A DNA stretch of 64,000 nucleotides from Nostoc desertorum CM1-VF14 (GCA_019359245.1 JAHHHR010000009.1:1-64000), one strand, 5' to 3'; positions 16,213 to 25,455 are shown, counted from the first letter of the stretch. Made by a program: numbers and translations. Notes: generated by a model not told the origin, from the letters alone.

Positions 16213-18231
16213 TTAACTATTTAGATACGTGTATCTTCTGAGACTCTGCTCGTAGGTTTGCAGCAGTCGCTGAGATTCTGCTAAGGTGATACGCTTTTCT
16301 TCTAATGCTTTCTCGCAACGCTGGCGAATGTTTTCCACCATATCTTCGGAGTCATACTGGACATAGCTCACCACTTCGCTCATGGTGTCACCTTTGACAA
16401 TGTGTTCAATCTGGTAGCCTTTGGGCGTCAATTGAATATGAACGGCGTTAGTATCCCCAAATAAGTTGTGCAAGTTGCCCATGATTTCTTGGTAAGCTCC
16501 ATTCAAGAACATTCCCAAATAATATGGTTCTCCGGGCTTGTAGGTATGCAACTCTAAAACCGATTTGACATCGCGCAGGTCTATAAAGCGGTCGATTTTA
16601 CCATCACTATCGCAGGTGAGGTCTGCCAAAATTCCCCGCCGCGTTGGTTCTTCATCCAAGCGGTGGATTGGCATGATTGGGAATAGTTGGTCGATCGCCC
16701 AGCAATCTGGTGCTGATTGGAACACTGACATATTTACGTAGTAGATGGAAGCCATGATTTTTTCTAGGTCTTCCAGTTCATCGGGTACGTATTCTTGCTG
16801 TCTAGTGATCTTGAGAATTTTCTGACAACAAGCCCAGTAGAGGCGTTCGGCTTTGGCTCGTTCTCTGAGGCGTAATATTCCTAAGTTGAAACGGCTGATG
16901 GCTTCTTCTTTGAATTGTGCAGCGTCGTGGTAGAACTCCTGATAATTCTCTTGGTTGATGGATTGGTAAGTTTCCCAAAGATAATTAATAATCGGGGATT
17001 CTCCCTCTTGTGGAGGTTCTGGCGAATCGAGAGGGACATCACTAGTACTAAGAACGTCGAAAATCAGCACCGACTGATGGGAAGCGATCGCTCGTCCACT
17101 TTCACTAATCAGTGTTGGTACGGGAATCTGCCGCTCTGCACAGGTATCTTTTAGCTCTGCCACGATGTCGTTGGCATAGTTCTGCATATTGTAATTTTTC
17201 GATGCATAGAAGTTGGTTTGGGAGCCATCGTAATCTACGCCCAAGCCGCCACCAACATCAAGGTATTTCATATCTGCCCCCAACATCGACAATTCCACAT
17301 AAATGCGGCTGGCTTCTTGGATGGCATCTTTAATTACATTAATGGCAGAGATTTGTGAGCCAATGTGGAAGTGCATCAACTGCAAAGAATCGAGCAGGTT
17401 AGCTTCGCGTAACTTGTCAACAGCCTCGATTACCTCAGGCATTGTCAAACCAAATTTAGCGCGATCGCCACTAGAGGCTCCCCAACGTCCCATGCCTTGG
17501 GTACTGAGTTTAGCACGAACACCTAATATCGGTTTAATACCTAACTGGCGATTGGCATCAATTACCAAATCAACCTCTTCAATCTGTTCTAAGACGATGA
17601 TTGGTGTTTGCCCTAGTCTTTGGGCTAACATTGCCGTTTCGATGTATTCTCGGTCTTTGTAGCCGTTGCAAACTAACAATGCTCCTGGTGTATCCAACAC
17701 AGCTAGAGCAATCATTAATTCTGGCTTGGAACCTGCTTCTAAACCAAATTGATGGGGTTTGCCAAACTTGACTAAATCCTCAATCAAATGCCGCTCTTGG
17801 TTGCATTTGACGGGAAACACGCCACGGTAGACACCAGGGTAATTATAGCGGGCGATCGCTTTGGCAAAACAAGCGTTCAACCGTTCAATCCGGTCTTCTA
17901 AAATATCGGAAAAGCGAATCAACATGGGAAGTCCCAAGTTGCGCTGTTTCATAGCATTGACTAATTCAAACAAGTCAAGAGATCCCCCGCGATCGCCCTT
18001 GGGTGACACGGTGACGTGACCAGCAGCGCTAATAGAAAAATAAGGTTGTCCCCAACCTTCAATCCGATATAACGCTTCACTATCCTCAATTTTCCAGGAG
18101 CGAGGTAAATCTCCTGTGGTAGTAGTACTAGGTGGTAACAGTTTTTTTTGCTTATGATTTTTCACTTCTTTGTGTCCATTGGACGGTACTTGTACCACCT
18201 CGTCAGATGTAGCAGTTGGATCAACACCCAT
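16213..18231 (-). CDS. speA: Biosynthetic arginine decarboxylase
   Basis: This 672-aa PLP enzyme of alanine-racemase fold converts arginine to agmatine for polyamine synthesis. Visible are the PLP lysine motif FPVKCNQ (K142), EAGSKPELM, GMGRWGASSGDRAKFGL, LHFHIGSQ-like MHFHIGSQI, DVGGGLGVDYDG and ESGRAIASHQSV. A poly-basic, low-complexity N-terminal extension of about 45 residues precedes the catalytic part, as in other cyanobacterial SpeA proteins. It is full length. Confidence 0.96.
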   Translation of the reverse strand: MGVDPTATSDEVVQVPSNGHKEVKNHKQKKLLPPSTTTTGDLPRSWKIEDSEALYRIEGWGQPYFSISAAGHVTVSPKGDRGGSLDLFELVNAMKQRNLGLPMLIRFSDILEDRIERLNACFAKAIARYNYPGVYRGVFPVKCNQERHLIEDLVKFGKPHQFGLEAGSKPELMIALAVLDTPGALLVCNGYKDREYIETAMLAQRLGQTPIIVLEQIEEVDLVIDANRQLGIKPILGVRAKLSTQGMGRWGASSGDRAKFGLTMPEVIEAVDKLREANLLDSLQLMHFHIGSQISAINVIKDAIQEASRIYVELSMLGADMKYLDVGGGLGVDYDGSQTNFYASKNYNMQNYANDIVAELKDTCAERQIPVPTLISESGRAIASHQSVLIFDVLSTSDVPLDSPEPPQEGESPIINYLWETYQSINQENYQEFYHDAAQFKEEAISRFNLGILRLRERAKAERLYWACCQKILKITRQQEYVPDELEDLEKIMASIYYVNMSVFQSAPDCWAIDQLFPIMPIHRLDEEPTRRGILADLTCDSDGKIDRFIDLRDVKSVLELHTYKPGEPYYLGMFLNGAYQEIMGNLHNLFGDTNAVHIQLTPKGYQIEHIVKGDTMSEVVSYVQYDSEDMVENIRQRCEKALEEKRITLAESQRLLQTYEQSLRRYTYLNS

Positions 18232-18570
18232 TTCTTCCTAACCTCTGTTTTTCACCCACGAATTAACAATTTAACGCATTCATTTGGGAACGTATATGCA
18301 CCCAAAGATAATTTCTGAGATAAACTCTGATTGGTCAAGAGTCATGTGTCATTAGTCATTAGTCATTGGTCATTAATCATTGGTCATTGGTCATTAGTGA
18401 AAAACCCTTGGACTTAAGACAGAGGATTACAAAGGACATAGACGCCCGGAGGGCGGCTTCCCGTTCGCGTAGCGTCTCCGTTCGCGTTAGCGTCTCTGAA
18501 GGAGAAGGAGAAGGGTAGGACAAATGACAATTGACCAGATAAAAAATTCATTAAGTTTTTGGAGATAGCT
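18232..18570. repeat. Repeat-filled intergenic region upstream of ndk
   Basis: From about 18341 to 18400 there are eight or so tandem copies of GTCATTA/GTCATTG, the reverse complement of the TGACTAA array at 1.4 kb. At 18438-18500 lies a second repeat, with CCGGAGGGCGGCTTCCC and two copies of GTTCGCG(T)TAGCGTCTC, a sequence type seen widely in Nostoc genomes. No gene is seen. Confidence 0.7.
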
Positions 18571-19020
18571 TTGGAACGTACATTCTTAGCAATTAAGCCA
18601 GATGGAGTACAACGGGGATTAGTGGGGGAAATTATCCGCCGCTTTGAAACTAAAGGTTTTACCCTAGTTGGTTTGAAGTTTTTGAAAGTCAGTCGGGAAT
18701 TGGCTGAACAACACTATGATGTTCACCGGGAACGTCCCTTTTTTGGCGGTTTAGTGGAATTTATCACTTCTAGCCCAGTGGTGGCGATGGTATGGGAAGG
18801 TGATGGCGTTGTTGCATCTGCTAGAAAGATTATTGGTGCGACGAACCCTTTAACAGCAGAGCCGGGAACGATTCGGGGCGATTTTGGACTGAATATTGGT
18901 CGCAACTTAATCCACGGTTCTGATGCTCAAGAAACCGCACAACGCGAAATAACCCTATGGTTTAAGGATGAAGAATTAGTAAATTGGCAACCACACTTAA
19001 CGCCTTGGTTGCGCGAGTAA
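18571..19020 (+). CDS. ndk: Nucleoside diphosphate kinase
   Basis: With the TTG at 18571 as start, preceded by GGAG at 18561-18564, the protein is 149 aa and begins [15 protein letters not shown], exactly the usual Ndk N-terminus; an earlier TTG would add four residues. The phosphorylated histidine is H115 in NLIHGSDA. The enzyme balances nucleoside triphosphate pools. Confidence 0.97.
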   Translation: MERTFLAIKPDGVQRGLVGEIIRRFETKGFTLVGLKFLKVSRELAEQHYDVHRERPFFGGLVEFITSSPVVAMVWEGDGVVASARKIIGATNPLTAEPGTIRGDFGLNIGRNLIHGSDAQETAQREITLWFKDEELVNWQPHLTPWLRE

Positions 19021-19143
19021 GACAGTAGGGAGTGGGGAATGGGGAATGGGGCATTGGGCATTGGGAATTGAAAAGAGGCAGAGGGGAAAACTAATCTCCC
19101 TGCCCCCTGCCCCCTGCTCCCGGTCCCCTGCCCCCTGCTCTTT
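19021..19143. repeat. GGGGAAT / CCCCTGC low-complexity repeat
   Basis: Heptamer units GGGGAATGGGGAATGGGGCA and CCCCCTGCCCCCTGCTCCC lie between the converging ndk and terC genes; the two halves can pair into a hairpin. Confidence 0.6.
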
Positions 19144-19866
19144 TTATTTAGATGCTTCGCTCTTCTCCGGTTCTACTTGGGTCAATTCAGTGCCAACACG
19201 CTTGGAAAAGCCCCAGCCTAAAATCAAGAAGATGGCAGTAATCATGATCCATTCTGGTGGAACTAAATTATCGTTCACTACTTTCAACAACAAGCGCAAG
19301 CCTACCAACGCTACAGTTACATAGCCTGCATCTTCTAGGTTTTCATATTCGTCTAGCCAACGGATAAACAATCCCGCCATAAATCGCAGCGTGATAATAC
19401 CAATTGTTGCACCCGTCAGCACTAGCCATTTTTCTTGAGAAACTGCGATCGCAGTTGTCACACTATCCAAAGAAAATGCCAAATCTGTAAATGCAATCAC
19501 AGGTATCGCTTGCAACAATGAATTAAAACGCGGCCCGTGATGGTGTTCGTCCTTAGTTTCTTCCGAGGTAAAGTGTTGGAATACCAACCACAGCAGATAA
19601 GCAGCGCCTAATAATTCAAATTGCCAGAATTGTTGCACCCAAGTAGCAGTGAGAATCAAGCTGATTCGCAGCACATAAGCAACGACTAAACCAAAGTTCA
19701 AAGCTTTACGCTCAAGTTCCTTGTCTTCCAACCCCTTTGCGATCGCAGCGAGAGCGATCGCATTATCGGCAGATAACAGCGCCTCTAAAAGCACCAGGAT
19801 CAGCAGAACTATAAGGGCTTCAAGGCTGAAATGAAAGTCGAGGTAATCAAAAATTCGGTCTAGCAT
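19144..19866 (-). CDS. TerC-family integral membrane protein
   Basis: This 240-aa protein has about seven transmembrane segments and the TerC metal-site motifs EALLSADNA (near residue 28) and AFTDLAFSLDSV (near residue 128), with conserved acidic residues in the membrane. TerC/MntX/YkoY proteins export metals such as Mn2+ or assist exported metalloproteins. The substrate is not known. The C-terminal tail is acidic and short. Confidence 0.88.
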   Translation of the reverse strand: MLDRIFDYLDFHFSLEALIVLLILVLLEALLSADNAIALAAIAKGLEDKELERKALNFGLVVAYVLRISLILTATWVQQFWQFELLGAAYLLWLVFQHFTSEETKDEHHHGPRFNSLLQAIPVIAFTDLAFSLDSVTTAIAVSQEKWLVLTGATIGIITLRFMAGLFIRWLDEYENLEDAGYVTVALVGLRLLLKVVNDNLVPPEWIMITAIFLILGWGFSKRVGTELTQVEPEKSEASK

Positions 19867-20138
19867 TCCGGGTTTCTCAAGCAGAAAAAATTAAAATTTG
19901 ACAAAAACAGAGATTTATATATTAAAAATCGCAATAAATTGCCACTCTAATCCAGCTTAACGTGCTTGTGGTGGATTTTGAAGAGGGTTGAATGGACGCG
20001 ATCATAATTTGAGTGGGGTAATTTGCGTATAAGTCAATACACCCAAAGTTTTAACATTTAGCTTAAGGCGATCGCAATGGACTGCTGTCAGTTCGCATCT
20101 AGAATTAGAAAATGAGACCAAAAATATGGTAAGAGTTT

Positions 20139-20375
20139 ATGGATAACACACTTCTACAACGCATCACTCATAATCCAAATATCTGCCACGGTAAACCCTG
20201 CATTCGAGGACTTCGTTATCCAGTTGAGTTTATTTTGGAACTGCTCAGTTCTGGCATGACTACTGAGGAAATATTGGCAGATTATGACGATTTAGAATCT
20301 AAAGATATTTTGGCTGTCTTGTTATTTGCCGCTCGACTCAGCCAAGTCAAAAGCATTCATCGAATCGCCTCATGA
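20139..20375 (+). CDS. DUF433 antitoxin (VapB45-like)
   Basis: The 78-aa protein begins LLQRITHNPNICHGKPCIRG, the DUF433 hallmark, followed by a helix-turn-helix-like GMTTEEILADYDDL. Such proteins are antitoxins or DNA-binding partners of a PIN-like protein. Its stop overlaps the start of the next gene by 4 nt (ATGA). The pair converges on the end of the Zorya-like operon with a gap of about 20 nt. Confidence 0.9.
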   Translation: MDNTLLQRITHNPNICHGKPCIRGLRYPVEFILELLSSGMTTEEILADYDDLESKDILAVLLFAARLSQVKSIHRIAS

Positions 20376-20725
20376 AATTTCTTGTCGATGCTCAGTTACC
20401 AGTTCGTCTTGCCCGTTTTCTCAAAACTTCAGGTTATGACACGATCCACACCAGAGACTTACCACGGGAAAATGCTACGCCAGATAATGAGATTAATACC
20501 GTATCAATTCAACAAAATCGAATTTTAATTACCAAAGATGTGGATTTTGTCAACTCTTTTTTAACAGTTCAGCAACCTTATAAACTACTTTTAATAACGA
20601 CAGGGAATATCAATAACTCAGAATTGGAATCCCTATTTATAGCTAACGTCGAATCTGTAGTTGAATTGTTTAAGCAGCATTCCTATATTGAAATAAATCG
20701 AGACACCATTATTGTGCATCAGTAG
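20372..20725 (+). CDS. DUF5615 PIN-like toxin (VapC45-like)
   Basis: The 117-aa protein begins MKFLVDAQLP and carries THTRDLP and ILITKDVDF, giving the acidic residues (D6, D33-region, D62-region) of the Mut7-C/DUF5615 PIN-like fold, a predicted RNase. With the upstream DUF433 gene it forms a typical toxin-antitoxin module. It is intact. Confidence 0.9.
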   Translation: MKFLVDAQLPVRLARFLKTSGYDTIHTRDLPRENATPDNEINTVSIQQNRILITKDVDFVNSFLTVQQPYKLLLITTGNINNSELESLFIANVESVVELFKQHSYIEINRDTIIVHQ

Positions 20726-20746
20726 TCTCTATAAAAATTTCTAACA

Positions 20747-22132
20747 TCACACATAGGCTTTAGCTTCCCGTTCTAGACGTTCAATTTCTCTTTGCCACGA
20801 CTCAAGCCTGTTTTTTCGCCTTCGCAATTGATCTACTGTAGGGTTTCTGGAAGACTGGGTATTTGGATTAGGTAGAATTCCATGATTTTTAAGCCAAGTA
20901 GGAGAAAATTCCTGCCAAAGATAAACATGATCGTGTCTATCGCCACCCAGACAACGAATCCGCTTTACTGAAAGTGTGGATTCACCAAAAAGAATTTGCT
21001 CATTTCTGGAATTTTTCGGAAACAGGCGCGTCTCACTACCGCTTCCACGAAAGAATTCTACTACAAACCACTCACCAAAATCAAATATACAAACCTCTGT
21101 CGGGTCGCTACCATCATCCTCTAGTAGATTAACATCACCTTGGATTTGATACCCTATGGCAATTTGTGATGTCTTAGGTAACAAAATACGAAGCTGTTCA
21201 AAGCGGTTACTGTAATTAGCCCAGAAGTCCCTGCGACTACATAGGCGATTTGACTCGAAATTTTGTAAATCGAGCTTGTTCAATATTATATTTACTAATT
21301 TTTGGAAATCACTATAATTGATACCTCCAATCCACTCTTGAAGTCTTCGCCTTGCTGGATTGGAAAGTTTATACCAATTATCCCCATTTCTATAGTTATT
21401 TCGCAACCAATCAACCAGTAAAGAATGATTGCTTACTATATCATTGGAAACATTAATTAGCAAATAATTAACAGCTCTTATTTGCTGACTATCTAACATT
21501 TCATCCAAACAACTTAATAGCCATCTTACTTGCTGCTTATTTGGAGAACGAATTGTAGTAAAGTAGGGAGTTATTTCTTCTACTAATCTGCTGAATAATG
21601 GAATCCAAATAGGTAAATCTTCTTTGATTTTGTTTAGTAATTCAGTTGGATTAATACGCTGTTCACAAGCAATTTTTGCTAATTCTATACTTGCTTGTGT
21701 ACTGCGAAACGCCCGAATAATTTGAACTGGTAGCAGGTGACTAACTAAATCAGAATTAGCAAAGATATCAAAAGATTCAGCTAAAGACTGTGCTAACACC
21801 TGTTCTTGCCGATCGCCATAATAAAGAGCTAAACGCCACAATAGCTGATGTTGCAGCCATGAGTTAGAAATTGCTACCTTCCAAATGGCTGCTGATGTTT
21901 TGCTGGATCGGTCAATATTTTGTTGATCCCACTGTGCTTTAGCATAGATACAGTAAATCCAGTCCAACTTACTTAGTTGATCAGCTTTACCCTGTTCGAT
22001 AGCTTCCAATACTTTATCAACACTTGGTATTGATATTGTTGCATCTGGTAAGTTATTTGCAAGCTGAATAAGTTGATTAGGACTACACTGGGGAGTTTCA
22101 GGTAGGGAAGGAATGCAAAACTGAGAAGTCAA
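20747..22132 (-). CDS. zorC: ZorC-like EH-signature protein
   Basis: This 461-aa soluble protein is the last gene of the Zorya-like operon. A helical N-terminal part (to about residue 310) precedes an EH-signature-like C-terminal domain: FDFGEWFVVEFF with the conserved E359, then RIRCLGGDRHDHVYLWQEF with H400/H402. EH-signature proteins were first described in operons with MotA/TolQ-like, OmpA-like and Snf2 helicase genes, and ZorC of type I Zorya belongs here; it is thought to bind DNA. Characterised ZorC proteins are longer, as far as I recall. The identification rests on position after ZorA- and ZorB-like genes plus this motif. It starts 13 nt after the zorB stop. Confidence 0.78.
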   Translation of the reverse strand: MTSQFCIPSLPETPQCSPNQLIQLANNLPDATISIPSVDKVLEAIEQGKADQLSKLDWIYCIYAKAQWDQQNIDRSSKTSAAIWKVAISNSWLQHQLLWRLALYYGDRQEQVLAQSLAESFDIFANSDLVSHLLPVQIIRAFRSTQASIELAKIACEQRINPTELLNKIKEDLPIWIPLFSRLVEEITPYFTTIRSPNKQQVRWLLSCLDEMLDSQQIRAVNYLLINVSNDIVSNHSLLVDWLRNNYRNGDNWYKLSNPARRRLQEWIGGINYSDFQKLVNIILNKLDLQNFESNRLCSRRDFWANYSNRFEQLRILLPKTSQIAIGYQIQGDVNLLEDDGSDPTEVCIFDFGEWFVVEFFRGSGSETRLFPKNSRNEQILFGESTLSVKRIRCLGGDRHDHVYLWQEFSPTWLKNHGILPNPNTQSSRNPTVDQLRRRKNRLESWQREIERLEREAKAYV

Positions 22133-22145
22133 GATTATTTATCCT

Positions 22146-22799
22146 TTAAAGAGAGGTTTTCACAATATCTTTCTTTAACTCATCACTGCGAAACTGAAAG
22201 CGGAAAACTACCTTGCGATCGCCAGGATTATCATGTTTATTGTCAGATTCGATTTCTCCACGACCAGCAGCTAATATTTTCTGACTTAAAGGTGTTTTGG
22301 TAGGGAAATTCATATCATAGAAAATGTAGTTGTAAACTGATGATGATCGCAATAAGCTTAGTTGTAAATTAGTTTTATCGTCTCCATCTGAGCTAGTGTG
22401 ACCTTCTATAACTACGCGGCTAATTTCCTGTTCAAATTCTGGTTTTGAGAAAATAACCCCACTGTAAACAGGAATAAAGCGGCGTAGGAAGGCTTTACCT
22501 TCTGGTTTAAGTTCTGTACTTCCCTTAGCAAAAAGAATTGATTCTTGGATACTGATATCCCCAGTTTCCGGGTTGACTTTGACATTAATATTGTTGCTTT
22601 TCATCTGTCCCACAACATTCCCAATTACTACACGTTTAGGTACATCCTTTTGTGCAAGCTGGAGTAGTGCAGTAATAAATAGCAAAGCAAAAAACATTAG
22701 TAAACCAGACATCAAATCGCCAATAGACAGATATATACTAGAATCATCATCATCGGCAATTTCTGTATCAACAAATTCGTCGCTGATAAAATCAGCCAT
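22146..22799 (-). CDS. zorB: ZorB-like MotB/OmpA-domain motor protein
   Basis: The 217-aa protein has a short acidic cytoplasmic N-terminus, one transmembrane helix (about 27-48, GDLMSGLLMFFALLFITALL) with an Asp at its start (D28, the position of the ion-carrying residue in MotB-type stators), and a periplasmic OmpA-like peptidoglycan-binding domain (VVIEGHTSSDG...LSLLRSSSVYNYI). In Zorya, ZorB pairs with ZorA as a peptidoglycan-anchored, proton-driven motor. It lies 21 nt after zorA and 13 nt before the EH-signature gene. Confidence 0.87.
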   Translation of the reverse strand: MADFISDEFVDTEIADDDDSSIYLSIGDLMSGLLMFFALLFITALLQLAQKDVPKRVVIGNVVGQMKSNNINVKVNPETGDISIQESILFAKGSTELKPEGKAFLRRFIPVYSGVIFSKPEFEQEISRVVIEGHTSSDGDDKTNLQLSLLRSSSVYNYIFYDMNFPTKTPLSQKILAAGRGEIESDNKHDNPGDRKVVFRFQFRSDELKKDIVKTSL

Positions 22800-22820
22800 T
22801 TTAATTACTCCATTAATAAT

Positions 22821-25082
22821 TTAATATTTTTTATTTGCTTCTAACAGTACTTCTGCTGTTTTTAGTACATCTCCGCAAACTCTAGCCATAGACTTATCTG
22901 CTTGTTGAAAAAAGCTTACCTGTAAGTCCACAGTTCTTTGCATAGAACTTTCAAGGTGACTCTGCCAAGACTCAAGGCTACTGTTAAATGTTTTATTCAA
23001 ACTTATATATGAATTATCTACTATTTGCACTTGCTGACCAATTCCGCTTGCAAGCTTTTCTAGTTGAATTAGTCGTTGTGCATCGTTTAATCCAGCCGCA
23101 CTAACTAATTTGTTAATTTGTTCGACAGATGTCTGAATTTTAGTCATACTTTTGTCTACTTCTTGAGTCAATTCACTACGTCTTTGAGATTCCTTTTGGA
23201 AGACTTGATCTAGATTGTTCACAACCCCAGATAATCCATCTCGTTGTTTACCTAGCGTACCCTCAAGTAAGTTGTTTTGTTGTTGAAAGAATATCTGTAA
23301 GTTCGTTTGATATTCTTCCCTAAATCTTGTCAAATCATCTTCTACTGTATGGTGAGTTGCTGTGAGTGTTGCATCAATATTTACTAAAGTAGCCAGAAGA
23401 TTATCCTTCGCATTATTCATCAATCCAGAAGCTTGATTACCCACTATTTGTAGAGTATTAGTTTGCTCATGAAAGGTTCTATTTGCTTGGGTGAGAATTT
23501 GGATAATTCCAGTCCGAGTAGCTTGAAGCATCTCCTGTTCTACTGCTGCGCGTTCTTGTAGCGCTTTTTGCAGTTCCTCTCGAATTCCCCGAAAGGTAGC
23601 AGCAGCTTGTACTGCACTTGCTTCAAAAGCACTTCGCTGTGCTGTAATTCCTTGGATACTCTGAACTACAGCTCGATTAATTTCGTGAGATGTTTGTTGT
23701 ATAACTCCCGTAGTTTCAGTTTGGAATTGACTCAAAGTTTGCCCCATATTGTTAGCAAATCCTTGAAGCATCTGCTGTTCTACTATTACGCGTTCTTGTA
23801 GCGCTGTCTGAAGTTCCTCTCGAATTCCCCGGAAGGTAGCAGCAGCTTGTACTGCACTTGCTTCAAAAGCACTTCGCTGTACTGTCATTCCTTGGATACT
23901 TTGATCTACAGCTTGATTAATTTCATGGGCTATTTTTTGAAAAACACTTGTTGTATCTGTTTGAAATTGATTTAGAGTGTCACCCAAATTCTTAGCAAAT
24001 CCTTGGAGTTCTACCAAAGTCTCTTTTTGAAAGTTCTGAATTGTCAGGATGGAACTTGCCAAACTTTGAGAGATATCACCGAGTTCTTTATGCAGAGTCA
24101 ACACTGCGTTGGAAGCTTGTTGGGTTAACTCTGCACTTTTATCTAACCGATCTGCAATCGGTTCGAGTACCTGAATTCGCAAATCTTTGATGAGTTCTTC
24201 TAAAACTCTCTGTCCCTGATTTTCTTGGAGTTCTCGAAGTTGTTGCTGCTCTTTGAAAATTGCTCGCAGCGCTGGTAAGATAGCAGTCTGCACTTGCTCT
24301 CCTACAGATTGACCAATAGCATGGGCTGACAATTGGTTTAAGCCGACGAATTGTTCTGCAATACTCCTACCTACAGCTTGACCAATGCTTTCCGCATTTA
24401 GCTGCTTTAACCCAGTCAAGTTTTTTGCTACAAGACTAAGTGCTTCAACTACTTCACGGTTGTCGTTATCTACCATTTTCAAAATTGCGATCGCCTTCAA
24501 TTTCTGACGCAGGCTATCACGCCGCTTCTGTTTTAGCGAATCACACCAAAACAAAACTAGAGTAAACAAGCTACCAGAACCAAGCCCCATCAGGGAAGTG
24601 GAGAAAGCTGTTTTCATTCCTACCAGTAGCCCTTTACTGGCAGTCATCAATTCTTTAGGGTTTTCTGTAGATAAATTGATTCCTTGGAGTCCCTCTTGTA
24701 TACCGTAAAAGGTTCCTAAAACGCCGATGGCAGTACACAAGGTTATCACAAAGCGCAGGGAACTACGAGGTATGGGATGGGCTAAGACAGATGGATACTT
24801 TCTTAGTATGAAATTACCATCTTGTTGTCTGAATCTACTAGAGTCATCAGTTCCTAGATGCTCTTTTAACCAGGGGCGAACTTTGTCTAAAAGCTTGACA
24901 TTTTTACCCTTTTTCAAATTACTTAAAAATTTAATCGAGGTTCCAGTTATGCCACATTCTGAGTACCAATACTGCCATAATGTGTAAAACTCAACAATAA
25001 TTGCGACTACTAATACAAAAGCAGTTGCCCAATGAAAAGGTTCGCTATCCCAAATAATGTCCCAAACTTTTGCTATTTCCAC
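22821..25082 (-). CDS. zorA: ZorA-like MotA/TolQ/ExbB motor protein with long coiled-coil tail
   Basis: This 753-aa protein has transmembrane segments near residues 17-40, 107-130 and 150-180, the last two forming the MotA/TolQ/ExbB channel region (VITLCTAIGVLGTFYGIQEG and MKTAFSTSLMGLGSGSLFTL). Residues from about 200 to the end form a long Gln/Glu-rich helical tail, as in ZorA, where a cytoplasmic tail of this kind projects from the motor. Part of the tail is duplicated in tandem: about residues 358-437 and 438-517 share AFEASAVQAAATFRGIREEL and are 240 bp apart in the DNA. Length is close to E. coli ZorA. Role: sensing of envelope perturbation by phage and signalling to effectors. Confidence 0.86.
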   Translation of the reverse strand: MEIAKVWDIIWDSEPFHWATAFVLVVAIIVEFYTLWQYWYSECGITGTSIKFLSNLKKGKNVKLLDKVRPWLKEHLGTDDSSRFRQQDGNFILRKYPSVLAHPIPRSSLRFVITLCTAIGVLGTFYGIQEGLQGINLSTENPKELMTASKGLLVGMKTAFSTSLMGLGSGSLFTLVLFWCDSLKQKRRDSLRQKLKAIAILKMVDNDNREVVEALSLVAKNLTGLKQLNAESIGQAVGRSIAEQFVGLNQLSAHAIGQSVGEQVQTAILPALRAIFKEQQQLRELQENQGQRVLEELIKDLRIQVLEPIADRLDKSAELTQQASNAVLTLHKELGDISQSLASSILTIQNFQKETLVELQGFAKNLGDTLNQFQTDTTSVFQKIAHEINQAVDQSIQGMTVQRSAFEASAVQAAATFRGIREELQTALQERVIVEQQMLQGFANNMGQTLSQFQTETTGVIQQTSHEINRAVVQSIQGITAQRSAFEASAVQAAATFRGIREELQKALQERAAVEQEMLQATRTGIIQILTQANRTFHEQTNTLQIVGNQASGLMNNAKDNLLATLVNIDATLTATHHTVEDDLTRFREEYQTNLQIFFQQQNNLLEGTLGKQRDGLSGVVNNLDQVFQKESQRRSELTQEVDKSMTKIQTSVEQINKLVSAAGLNDAQRLIQLEKLASGIGQQVQIVDNSYISLNKTFNSSLESWQSHLESSMQRTVDLQVSFFQQADKSMARVCGDVLKTAEVLLEANKKY
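23531..24010. repeat. 240-bp in-frame tandem duplication in zorA
   Basis: Two adjacent 240-bp units encode 80-residue copies of tail sequence. The best-conserved 60 bp (23581-23640 against 23821-23880) differ at one base, while flanking parts are more diverged, which suggests recent gene conversion or selection on that segment. Confidence 0.9.
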
Positions 25083-25107
25083 GCTGCACTCCTCTTGTTT
25101 CTCTTGG

Positions 25108-25455
25108 TTATATCTTTTTGAATTGCTCTAATTCTTTATCCGCAAAAACTTCTTGAGCTATCCGCATTGGCAGATGTTCTGCATACAAGCGGTTTCCTAT
25201 AGGTTGCCGGAGACATAAGCTGTAAAGTGGTTCACCTTCTGATTTTTTATCTTCAATTAAATAAACCTGTTCTGGTGCATAGCTTCGCAACAAACGCACC
25301 TGCAAACAGGTTTTTAAATCCCGTGAAGAAATAGATAGGGGTGAATCTTGTCCAAATAATTCACAAGCCACTTTCCAAGCGTGGTTAACCGCCACAATTT
25401 CGTTAACCAATTTTTCCACCGAGGGGTACAATATTTTTGCAGTTTCACTAATCAA
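25108..25455 (-). CDS. Small unknown protein heading the Zorya-like operon
   Basis: The 115-aa soluble product matches no family I can name. It is mixed helical/charged, with NEIVAVNHAWKVACELFG near the N-terminus and LRQPIGNRLYAEHLPMRIAQEVF near the end. It ends 25 nt before the zorA-like gene on the same strand, so it is very likely co-transcribed. The given start is a TTG with AGG about 10 nt upstream; the frame stays open further up without an ATG, and a GTG twelve codons in is another option, so the N-terminus is uncertain. Possible roles include a regulator of the motor, an effector in place of ZorD, or a phage sensor; none is shown by the sequence. Confidence 0.65.
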   Translation of the reverse strand: MISETAKILYPSVEKLVNEIVAVNHAWKVACELFGQDSPLSISSRDLKTCLQVRLLRSYAPEQVYLIEDKKSEGEPLYSLCLRQPIGNRLYAEHLPMRIAQEVFADKELEQFKKI

